Shown piece after piece: positions 1 to 5,447 of a stretch of 10,619 bases of DNA (positions within the stretch are counted from its first letter, which is position 1; every line of letters starts with the position of its first letter). The position numbers and the translations under genes were made by a program. The notes below the pieces were generated by a model. The model worked only from the letters and a program-made list of their open reading frames with translations, was not told where the DNA came from and searched no databases. This DNA is from an uncultured Muribaculaceae bacterium (GTDB taxonomy: Bacteria > Bacteroidota > Bacteroidia > Bacteroidales > Muribaculaceae), in contig CAMWUM010000037.1 in assembly GCA_947177435.1 (NCBI GenBank), positions 1-10,619 on the forward strand, given 5' to 3'.

Positions 1-203
1 TCGACGCCCTCCCCCACACCGACCCCGCCGAGATCAAGGCCAATCTGATCGCCCAGCTGACCGCCCCGGTGCGCTGGACTCAGACCGTGCGCAACATGAT
101 CGCCGACGGCGCCACCGAGTTCATCGAGATCGGTCCGGGCAAGGTGCTTCAGGGCCTGGTGGCCAAGATTGACCGCTCGGCTGCGGTGAGCGGCATGCAG
201 TAA
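1..203 (+). CDS. fabD: Malonyl-CoA:ACP transacylase, C-terminal part (5' end outside window)
   Basis: This is the last 66 codons of an open frame entering from the left (first full codon at 3, TAA at 201-203). FabD moves malonyl groups from CoA to acyl carrier protein in the cytoplasm and so supplies the elongation unit for fatty-acid synthesis. The visible tail has the FabD C-terminal hallmarks: a stretch reading LTAPVRW followed by TQTVRNM, then the EIGPGKVL motif (GPGKVL encoded at 132-149), matching the NPVRW...GPGKVL pattern of known FabD proteins. The catalytic Ser and His lie upstream and cannot be seen. FabH, the partner that uses malonyl-ACP for the first condensation, is encoded about 0.9 kb downstream. 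A separate promoter at 238-268 suggests the downstream operon can be transcribed independently. The family call is confident; membership in one transcript with the downstream genes is uncertain. Confidence 0.9.
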   Translation, partial: DALPHTDPAEIKANLIAQLTAPVRWTQTVRNMIADGATEFIEIGPGKVLQGLVAKIDRSAAVSGMQ

Positions 204-237
204 AAGGACGAAATTCGTTAAATAATGCCAAACTCGC

Positions 238-268
238 TTTGTAGATACGCATAAAATCACTAACTTTG
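238..268 (+). promoter_or_regulatory. Bacteroides-type promoter for the DUF177-rpmF-fabH operon
   Basis: TTTG at 238-241 is followed by a 19-bp spacer and TAACTTTG at 261-268, an exact fit to the Bacteroidota -33/-7 consensus (TTTG, N19-21, TAnnTTTG). Transcription should start a few bases after 268, giving a leader of about 45 nt before the ATG at 319. The leader holds a small possible hairpin (arms 284-288 and 295-299, 6-nt loop). No start site has been measured. Confidence 0.75.
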
Positions 269-318
269 CGTGATTTTTCTAACCGCACCATCCTGTGCGC
301 GAATTGAAACAGAGCGAA

Positions 319-840
319 ATGGGAAAATTTTCGGAATATAACGTCCCTCTCAAGACCCTGAGCCAGGGCGAGCATACGTTTAATTTCCATATTGGCGAGC
401 AGTTCTTCGCCAATATGGAAAACACTGATATACACGCAGCTGACCTCGAAGTCAAGCTTACGGTCAACTACCGCGCCGAGCGTTACGCCCTGCACTTCGA
501 GGTGACGGGTGATGTGACGGTGCTCTGCGACCGATGCCTCGACGACCTGGTCTACCCCATCGAGGCCGAGTACGACGTAATGGTCGAGTACGGCGACGAC
601 TACAACTGCGACAGCGACGACCTGCTCATCATCCCCTGGAGCGACCGCGAGCTCAACGTGGCATACACCATATATGACACCGTAGTGCTCGCCCTGCCGA
701 TGAAGAGGGTGCATCCCCTGGGCAAGTGCAACCGCCAGATGAGCGCCCAGCTGCGCAAGTACCGCACCCGCACCGACGACGAGGACGCCGAGCTCGAAAA
801 CGACCTCATCGACGAAATCGACCAGATCGACGCCGAATAG
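319..840 (+). CDS. DUF177 / YceD-family protein (23S rRNA accumulation-type)
   Basis: A 173-residue protein of the DUF177 (YceD) family. Relatives are linked to 23S rRNA accumulation and large-subunit biogenesis, and are commonly encoded next to rpmF; the exact biochemical role is unknown. Visible family marks are the CDRCL motif (Cys70 and Cys73) after a beta-rich N-terminal half, and a later HPLGKCNRQM segment (132-141) typical of Bacteroidota versions. The last 20 residues are very acidic. The ATG at 319 was chosen because MGKFSEYNVPLK resembles the usual Bacteroidales N-terminus; an in-frame GTG at 295 would add eight residues but lies in a possible leader hairpin. The next gene, rpmF, follows after 67 bp without an obvious promoter or terminator, which suggests co-transcription. 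A perfect 15-bp inverted repeat lies inside the gene at codons 22-35. The family call is firm, the function is not. Confidence 0.87.
   Translation: MGKFSEYNVPLKTLSQGEHTFNFHIGEQFFANMENTDIHAADLEVKLTVNYRAERYALHFEVTGDVTVLCDRCLDDLVYPIEAEYDVMVEYGDDYNCDSDDLLIIPWSDRELNVAYTIYDTVVLALPMKRVHPLGKCNRQMSAQLRKYRTRTDDEDAELENDLIDEIDQIDAE
384..421 (+). repeat. Perfect 15-bp inverted repeat inside the DUF177 gene
   Basis: The left arm TTTCCATATTGGCGA (384-398) and right arm TCGCCAATATGGAAA (407-421) are exact reverse complements around the 8-nt loop GCAGTTCT. In RNA this forms a strong uninterrupted stem 65 nt after the start codon. No U-tract follows, so it is not an intrinsic terminator. It encodes residues 23-34 of the protein in frame. 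Its role is unknown. Confidence 0.95.
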
Positions 841-907
841 CCCTCGCCGCTGATACTTCTGACTACTCTGATATCATCAAGATAAAAATCAAAAAAACAT
901 AATAATC

Positions 908-1093
908 ATGGCACATCCTAAACGCAAACAATCCAAGACCCGCACCGCTAAGCGTCGTACGCACGACAAGGCCGCAATGCCCACCATCGCCATCTGCCCC
1001 AACTGCGGCGCATGGCACGTATACCATACCGTCTGCGGCGAATGCGGTTACTACCGTGGCCGCCAGGCTATTGTAATGGAGGAAACAGTATAA
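908..1093 (+). CDS. rpmF: 50S ribosomal protein L32
   Basis: A 61-residue basic protein of the zinc-containing L32 type, a small structural component of the large ribosomal subunit. The N-terminus MAHPKRKQSKTRTAKRRTHD is the conserved rRNA-binding tail of L32. The pair CPNC (Cys35, Cys38) and CGEC (Cys48, Cys51) forms the expected four-cysteine zinc ribbon, so this is the C+ form rather than a zinc-independent paralogue. Length agrees with the family (about 56-65 residues). It lies 67 bp after the DUF177 gene and only 3 bp before fabH, the classical yceD-rpmF-fab arrangement, so it is probably expressed from the promoter at 238-268. Confidence 0.97.
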   Translation: MAHPKRKQSKTRTAKRRTHDKAAMPTIAICPNCGAWHVYHTVCGECGYYRGRQAIVMEETV

Positions 1094-1096
1094 GGC

Positions 1097-2083
1097 ATGC
1101 TGCACGCTCGCATATCAGGCATTGCCTCGTATGCCCCCGAGGGCATACTTGACAATGACATGCTCTCCAAAATCGTCGACACCAACGACGAGTGGATCAC
1201 CACGCGCGTAGGCATCAAGACTCGCCATATCCTCGAGGATAAGGACAAGGGCTCGTCGTACATGGGCGCCAAGGCCGTGGAGAAGCTCCTGGCCGAAACC
1301 GGCAACAAGCCCGAGGACATCGACCTGCTCATCTGCGCCACCTCTAACCCCGACTACCGATTCCCCTCGACTGCCTCAGTCATCCTGCACCAGTGCGGCA
1401 TGACCCGCGCATACGGCTACGACGTGGAGGCAGCCTGCGCCGGATTCATCGTGTGTCTGCAGGAAGCCAACGCCTACGTGCGCTCGGGCCTGTACAAAAA
1501 GGTGATCGTGGTGGCCGCCGAGAAGATGTCGTCGATGGTCAACTACAAGGACCGCTCGACCTGCCCTCTCTTTGGCGACGGCGCCGGCGCGGTGCTCGTT
1601 GAGCCCACCGACGACGAGACTGTCGGCATCATGGATGGCGTCTTCCACGTCGACGGCAGCGGCCGCGACTACCTGCTGATGAAGGCCGGCGGCTCGGTTC
1701 GCCCCGCATCGCACGAGACGGTCGACGCCGACGAGCATTACGTGTACCAGGACGGCCGCGCCGTGTACAAGCACGCTGTGACCAACATGCTCACCTCGAG
1801 CCTGGACGTGATGCAGCGCAACAACCTCACCGTCGACGACATCGCATATCTCGTGCCTCACCAGGCCAATCTGCGCATCATCGAGGCCGTGGCCGCCAAG
1901 GCCAACGTGCCTATGGAGAAGGTGCTCGTCAACATCGAGCATACCGGCAACACATCCGCCGCATCCATCCCCCTGTGCCTCGACGAGATGAAGCACCTGC
2001 TCAAGAAGGGCGACAAGGTCATCCTCACCGCCTTCGGCGCCGGCTTCACCTGGGGCGCGATGTACATCGTCTGGGACCTCTAA
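1097..2083 (+). CDS. fabH: Beta-ketoacyl-ACP synthase III
   Basis: FabH condenses acetyl-CoA (or another short acyl-CoA primer) with malonyl-ACP to give a 3-ketoacyl-ACP, starting type II fatty-acid synthesis. The 328-residue thiolase-fold protein has the full triad: Cys114 in EAACAGF, His255 in VPHQANLRII and Asn285 in EHTGNTSAASIP. The N-terminal TNDEWITTRVGIKTRH segment (29-44) and C-terminal GAGFTWGAM are also typical. Length matches the family (about 315-335). The ATG at 1097 follows the rpmF stop by 3 nt, so translation may be coupled. An 8-bp inverted repeat with a 4-nt loop lies at 1129-1148, early in the gene; this may be chance. A strong terminator starts 27 bp after the stop. Primer preference (straight or branched chain) cannot be read from the sequence. 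Confidence 0.97.
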   Translation: MLHARISGIASYAPEGILDNDMLSKIVDTNDEWITTRVGIKTRHILEDKDKGSSYMGAKAVEKLLAETGNKPEDIDLLICATSNPDYRFPSTASVILHQCGMTRAYGYDVEAACAGFIVCLQEANAYVRSGLYKKVIVVAAEKMSSMVNYKDRSTCPLFGDGAGAVLVEPTDDETVGIMDGVFHVDGSGRDYLLMKAGGSVRPASHETVDADEHYVYQDGRAVYKHAVTNMLTSSLDVMQRNNLTVDDIAYLVPHQANLRIIEAVAAKANVPMEKVLVNIEHTGNTSAASIPLCLDEMKHLLKKGDKVILTAFGAGFTWGAMYIVWDL

Positions 2084-2109
2084 TCCCCGCTCATCCCCAT
2101 CCCATCATA

Positions 2110-2145
2110 CGGCATCCCGCCCCTCGGCGAGATGCCGATTTTTTT
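2110..2145 (+). terminator. Intrinsic terminator after fabH
   Basis: CGGCATC (2110-2116) pairs with GATGCCG (2131-2137). After one C/A mismatch an inner CGCC (2118-2121) pairs with GGCG (2126-2129) around the tetraloop CCTC. An A and seven Ts (2139-2145) follow. This is a standard Rho-independent terminator and separates fabH from the ATPase unit. Confidence 0.9.
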
Positions 2146-2165
2146 ATCCCTGCACGCATCATGCG

Positions 2166-2234
2166 GCCAAACGACCGGATAAATTTCCGCCAAACACCCG
2201 ACTAAAAATCGGCCAAATACCCGGATTGTGAAAA
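2166..2234 (+). repeat. Three degenerate 23-bp direct repeats upstream of the ATPase gene
   Basis: Three units start at 2166, 2189 and 2212, an exact 23-bp period. Each starts GCCAAA, followed by a core near yACCCGGAT: CGACCGGAT, CACCCGACT and TACCCGGAT. Units 1 and 2 also share TAAA after the core. Pairwise identity is 16/23 (1 vs 2), 13/23 (2 vs 3) and 12/23 (1 vs 3), concentrated in the first 15 bases. The third unit ends 8 bp before the -7 box at 2243, where the -33 contact would be, so the array is placed like an operator. No regulator is known for it. The spacing and shared core are directly visible; the role is inference. Confidence 0.75.
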
Positions 2235-2242
2235 ATTATCCT

Positions 2243-2250
2243 TATCTTTG
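2243..2250 (+). promoter_or_regulatory. -7 element of the ATPase gene promoter
   Basis: TATCTTTG matches the Bacteroidota -7 consensus TAnnTTTG. No TTTG occurs at the expected -33 position (about 2218-2223), which is occupied by the third 23-bp repeat, so the promoter may be weak or depend on an activator. The predicted transcript would have only about a 12-15 nt leader before the ATG at 2269. Confidence 0.6.
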
Positions 2251-2268
2251 CGCCATAATTTTGGTGCA

Positions 2269-3546
2269 ATGAAGAAAGACTATAAGCCAAGGATTGCTGA
2301 TAATATCCTGAAATTCAAACTCGAAGGCAAGGGCGCCGTGCTGATAGAAGGTGCAAAGTGGTGTGGAAAGACAACTACGGCCGAACAAATCGCCAAAAGC
2401 GTGAAATATATGACCGAACCGGGTATGGCCGACGAAAACATACAGCTCGCGCGTCTTAATCCGCGGCTTTTGCTCAAGGGAGAAAAGCCGAGACTTATTG
2501 ACGAGTGGCAGGTGGCCCCAGAGCTTTGGGACACCATTCGCTATGAATGCGATCATTCAGATGAGTTGGGGTTGTTCATACTAACTGGTTCTGCAGTACC
2601 TGCCGATATGGACAAAGTGAGGCACAGCGGCACCGGCCGCTTTGGCTGGCTGAAGATGAGGCCAATGTCGCTTTGGGAATCTGGTGACTCAACTGGCGAG
2701 GTGTCTGTAAAGCAATTGTTTGAGAATACAGGAAGTGTAGAGGGCGTGTCGTCAATTGATTTGGATAGACTTGCCTTTTTGGCTTGTCGTGGAGGCTGGC
2801 CGTCAACCCTGCGGATGAGAGAAGAAGTGGCTTTGGCCCAAGCTTTTGACTATGTGGATGCGGTAGAGAAACGCGACCTGCGTTCTGCTGACGGTGTAAA
2901 CCGCGATCCGTCAATGGTGCATCGTTTGCTGCGCTCCTACGCCCGGCACCAAGGAGCGCAGGCCAGCCTTGGCACTATACGAGCAGACCTCGTGCAGAAC
3001 GAGGGCGATTTTCTGTCAGACGAAACCATAGGCTTGTACATCAAGGCGTTGAAAAATATATTCGTAATTGAAGATGTCGAAGCATGGAATCCCAATTTGC
3101 GGTCAAAGACAGCAATACGCACGTCGGACACTCGCTATTTCACCGACCCTTCAATCGCCACGGCAGCGCTTGGCCTGGGCCCGAATGACTTGACATCAGA
3201 CCTCAATACATTCGGACTTGTTTTTGAAACTATGTGCATGAGAGATTTGCGGGTGTACGTCGAGGCGATTAACGGTGTGATATGTCATTATCGTGACAAA
3301 AACGGACTGGAATGCGATGCGGTGGCACACCTCCGTGACGGGCGCTATGGTCTTATAGAGATTAAGCTTGGAGGGGAGGCTTTAATCAGCGAAGGTGCCA
3401 ACACGCTTAAATCATTGGCCGCTAAAATAGACACAGACCGTATGAAAAAGCCGTCATTTCTTATGGTTCTGACTGGCGTAGGGCATTACGCTTATACACG
3501 CGAGGACGGCGTCCTCGTTGTGCCTATCGGTTGCCTACGCGATTAA
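2269..3546 (+). CDS. AAA+ ATPase with C-terminal DUF4143 / PD-(D/E)XK-like region
   Basis: A 425-residue protein of the AAA_14-DUF4143 type, common in bacteria and archaea, often variably present between strains, and without an established function. The N-terminal ATPase part shows Walker A GAKWCGKT (28-35, Lys34), Walker B RLIDEW (75-80, Asp78 and Glu79), a sensor-like ILTGS (104-108) and a possible arginine finger in GTGRF (Arg124). The C-terminal half has the DUF4143 pattern and what looks like a nuclease-fold core: Glu320, Asp350 in LECDAV, and EIK at 364-366. The ATG at 2269 is preferred because a TTG seven codons earlier lies inside the promoter box. Base composition differs from its neighbours (42% GC at 2701-2760 against 60% at 6421-6480, with many TTG, ATA and AAA codons), which suggests horizontal transfer. 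It ends 9 bp from the convergent lpxH stop. Roles in defence, DNA transactions or mobile-element biology are possible but unproven. Confidence 0.88.
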   Translation: MKKDYKPRIADNILKFKLEGKGAVLIEGAKWCGKTTTAEQIAKSVKYMTEPGMADENIQLARLNPRLLLKGEKPRLIDEWQVAPELWDTIRYECDHSDELGLFILTGSAVPADMDKVRHSGTGRFGWLKMRPMSLWESGDSTGEVSVKQLFENTGSVEGVSSIDLDRLAFLACRGGWPSTLRMREEVALAQAFDYVDAVEKRDLRSADGVNRDPSMVHRLLRSYARHQGAQASLGTIRADLVQNEGDFLSDETIGLYIKALKNIFVIEDVEAWNPNLRSKTAIRTSDTRYFTDPSIATAALGLGPNDLTSDLNTFGLVFETMCMRDLRVYVEAINGVICHYRDKNGLECDAVAHLRDGRYGLIEIKLGGEALISEGANTLKSLAAKIDTDRMKKPSFLMVLTGVGHYAYTREDGVLVVPIGCLRD

Positions 3547-3555
3547 TCAGAATCA

Positions 3556-4302
3556 CTATTTCATTTGCCAGGGGAGGAGGCGGAGGGTGGAGCCGTCGAA
3601 GACGGCGTAGGTGGGAGAGCTGATCCATTCGCCGAGGATGACGAGGCGGGCTGTGCCGACGGGCTCGTCGATGGCCACGTGGCGGTGCCCCATCACGAAG
3701 TAGTCGATGTCGGGATGCGTGCGCAGGTAGTCGGCGGCGAACAGGGCCTGCGGCTCGGCATCGAGGCCCTGCCAGGGGTGTATTATTGGCTTGGAGCTGC
3801 GGCTGCTCGAGCTCCAGGCGTGGGCAAAGGGTATGGTCCAGCGTGGGTGTATGGCGGCATACATCTTTTGGGCCAGGCGGTTGCGGAAGAGGCTGCGGAT
3901 AAAGCGGAACGATGGGCTGCGGCGGCCCACGGCGTCGCCGTGGGTGAGGAAGAATGTCTTGCCCAGAATCGTCTCCACGCGCCATCCGTCGACCACCTCC
4001 ATGCCGATTTCGTCGCGCAGGTAGTCAAAGAGCCAGATGTCGTGGTTGCCGATGTACCAGTGCAGGCGCACGCCGGCGTCGGCGAGCTGGGTCAGGGCGC
4101 CGAAAAAGCGCAGGTAGCCTCGGGGCGCGACGGTGCGGTACTCGTACCAGTAGTCGAGCACGTCACCCATCATGTAGAGGTCGCTGGCCGTGTCCTTGAT
4201 CGAGAGCAGGAAGGCCGCGGCCCGAGCCTCGGCGGCGCGCTTGTCGGCCAGGCAGTTTGAGCCCAGGTGCAGGTCTGATATGAAATATACGAGTTTGCTC
4301 AC
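3556..4302 (-). CDS. lpxH: UDP-2,3-diacylglucosamine diphosphatase (LpxH-like)
   Basis: A 248-residue calcineurin-like metallophosphoesterase. LpxH hydrolyses UDP-2,3-diacylglucosamine to lipid X plus UMP at the inner face of the cytoplasmic membrane, a step of lipid A synthesis. All metal-ligand motifs are present: SDLHLG (Asp10, His12), MGDVLDYW (Asp47), GNHD (Asn86, His87), THGD (His121) and GHRH (His206, His208). Length and motif spacing fit LpxH (about 240 residues). The start is a GTG at 4302-4300 that overlaps the stop of the upstream DUF59 gene as GTGA, so translation is probably coupled to that gene. No terminator is visible between its stop and the convergent ATPase gene. A more general phosphoesterase is the main alternative; the GDVLDYWYEY context supports LpxH. 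Confidence 0.85.
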   Translation of the reverse strand: MSKLVYFISDLHLGSNCLADKRAAEARAAAFLLSIKDTASDLYMMGDVLDYWYEYRTVAPRGYLRFFGALTQLADAGVRLHWYIGNHDIWLFDYLRDEIGMEVVDGWRVETILGKTFFLTHGDAVGRRSPSFRFIRSLFRNRLAQKMYAAIHPRWTIPFAHAWSSSSRSSKPIIHPWQGLDAEPQALFAADYLRTHPDIDYFVMGHRHVAIDEPVGTARLVILGEWISSPTYAVFDGSTLRLLPWQMK

Positions 4303-4619
4303 AGGAAGTTAAGTTCTAACTTTGCCTCCTCGCTCATCATGTCCTTGTTCCACTCAGGCTCGAACACGAGGTTGATGTTGACCGAGTTGATGCCGTCGAT
4401 GCTGCGGAGCTTCTGGTAAGCGTCCTCCACGATGAAGTCGGCCATGGGGCAGCTGGGGGCCGTCATGGTCATGTCGATGTCGAGGTTGGCGTCGTCGTCG
4501 ATGTCGATGCGGTAAATCAGGCCGAGGCTGTAAATGTCAACGGGAATCTCCGGGTCGAAGACCGTGCGGAGCATCTCCACGACCTTTTCTTGCAGGTGTA
4601 ATCTTTGTTCTTCGTTCAT
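4299..4619 (-). CDS. DUF59 / MIP18 (SufT-PaaD-like) iron-sulfur assembly protein
   Basis: A small cytoplasmic protein of 106 residues from the DUF59 (MIP18) family, whose bacterial members such as SufT act in iron-sulfur cluster maturation. The diagnostic segments are DPEIPVDIYSLGLIY (22-36), TMTAPSCPMAD (51-61, with the conserved Cys57) and a C-terminal FEPEWNKDMMSEEAKLEL (86-103). The ATG at 4619 is chosen over a TTG at 4628 because the TTG lies within the -7 promoter box and the shorter form starts with a normal N-terminus. It is the first gene of a leftward pair with lpxH (4-nt overlap). The pairing of an Fe-S factor with a lipid A enzyme has no obvious functional logic. Its specific client proteins cannot be inferred. 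Confidence 0.85.
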   Translation of the reverse strand: MNEEQRLHLQEKVVEMLRTVFDPEIPVDIYSLGLIYRIDIDDDANLDIDMTMTAPSCPMADFIVEDAYQKLRSIDGINSVNINLVFEPEWNKDMMSEEAKLELNFL

Positions 4620-4625
4620 AATGCG

Positions 4626-4633
4626 CAAATTTA
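4626..4633 (-). promoter_or_regulatory. -7 element for the DUF59-lpxH unit
   Basis: Read on the minus strand, 4633-4626 is TAAATTTG, an exact match to TAnnTTTG. Only six bases (CGCATT) separate it from the ATG at 4619, so the transcript should have an extremely short leader or none. No TTTG lies at the ideal 19-21 bp distance; the nearest (4662-4659) is 25 bp away. Confidence 0.6.
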
Positions 4634-4679
4634 ACCAATTCTTTTAAAAGAAAAACACCAAAATGTGAAGAAAAAATAC

Positions 4680-4687
4680 TAAATTTG
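4680..4687 (+). promoter_or_regulatory. -7 element for the outer-membrane protein-transketolase unit
   Basis: TAAATTTG at 4680-4687 matches the Bacteroidota -7 consensus and is followed by GC, as in the divergent box, so 4625-4633 and 4680-4688 are a perfect 9-bp inverted pair. No clear -33 TTTG is seen. The predicted leader to the ATG at 4800 is about 105 nt, with a weak possible hairpin (TTGGTT 4757-4762 with AACCAA 4778-4783). No known riboswitch was recognised in it. Confidence 0.55.
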
Positions 4688-4799
4688 CAAACGCAACGCG
4701 CACCCGCGGCCCCCATTGGCTCCTGTCGTGTGTGTAAACGTTTCAACATCAGCAAATTGGTTGCAAATTCAGAAATTAACCAAATAAATAGCAGAAATT

Positions 4800-5429
4800 A
4801 TGAAAAACTTCAAGCGAGTCATGATTGCGATGCTGGCGGTGCTGGCAGTCGCTTTCTCGGCCAATGCTCAGTTCCGTTTCGGCATCAAGGCCGGCGTCAA
4901 CATCAGCTCACTGTCTGTAAGCAACCTCGGCGACAACTTCTCGTCTGACAACCGCACCGGCTTCACCGGCGGCCTTATGACCGAGTTCACCGTGCCCATT
5001 ATCGGCATCGGCATGGACGCTTCGCTGATGTACGTGCACCGCACCGACAACATACAGCAGGGCACGACCGTAGCCGGCATCAGCCTGCCTTCGACCAAGG
5101 GCGACTACCTCGAAGTACCTATCAACCTCAAATACAAGCTCGGTCTCCCCATCGTGGGCAAGATCATCACTCCGTACATCTACACCGGCCCGGCGTTCGC
5201 CTTCCGTTGCTCGAGCAAGGCCATCAACGCCGCCTGGGAGAAGAAGGCCGTTGACGTGGCCTGGAACGTGGGCATCGGCCTGCAGCTGGTCAACCACCTG
5301 CAGATCGGCGCCGGCTACGGATTTGGCATGAACAACACCCTCAAATTTGTCGGCAACCCCGGCGACTTCCAGGCAGGCAAGACCGGCAAGAACAACAGCT
5401 GGACCATCACTGCCGCATATTTATTCTAA
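4800..5429 (+). CDS. Outer-membrane beta-barrel protein (PF13568-like)
   Basis: A 209-residue exported protein. The N-terminus is a clear Sec signal peptide: basic MKNFKR, hydrophobic core to about residue 20, and an ANA-Q cleavage site after residue 23. The mature part alternates polar and hydrophobic residues in short Gly-rich strands (FGIKAGVN at 27-34, FTGGLMTEF, LEVPINLKYKLG, ITPYIYTGPAFAF, GIGLQLVNHLQIGAGYGFG) and ends in the aromatic AAYLF, all typical of small eight-stranded outer-membrane barrels of the PorT/OmpX-like porin family of Bacteroidota. Function of such proteins is usually unknown. It starts 180 bp from the divergent DUF59 gene and lies just 18 bp before transketolase with no terminator between, so the two are probably co-transcribed. 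Confidence 0.85.
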   Translation: MKNFKRVMIAMLAVLAVAFSANAQFRFGIKAGVNISSLSVSNLGDNFSSDNRTGFTGGLMTEFTVPIIGIGMDASLMYVHRTDNIQQGTTVAGISLPSTKGDYLEVPINLKYKLGLPIVGKIITPYIYTGPAFAFRCSSKAINAAWEKKAVDVAWNVGIGLQLVNHLQIGAGYGFGMNNTLKFVGNPGDFQAGKTGKNNSWTITAAYLF

Positions 5430-5447
5430 ATCCACTAATCATAAGCA

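Noticed and set aside
204..237. Possible terminator after fabD
   Set aside because: Only a 5-bp ACGAA/TTCGT match with no usable loop or U-tract was found.
1129..1148. 8-bp inverted repeat with a CCGA loop early in fabH
   Set aside because: One or two such stems are expected by chance in a window of this size; there is no U-tract or other supporting signal.
3926..3944. Near-perfect palindrome CCCACGGCG-T-CGCCGTGGG inside lpxH
   Set aside because: It encodes the conserved THGDAVG metal motif, and with GC-rich codons a 9-bp arm of this kind is plausible by chance.
3565..4260. A 231-codon open frame on the plus strand opposite lpxH
   Set aside because: The minus-strand frame has all LpxH metal motifs; the plus frame is low-complexity antisense sequence without a promoter.
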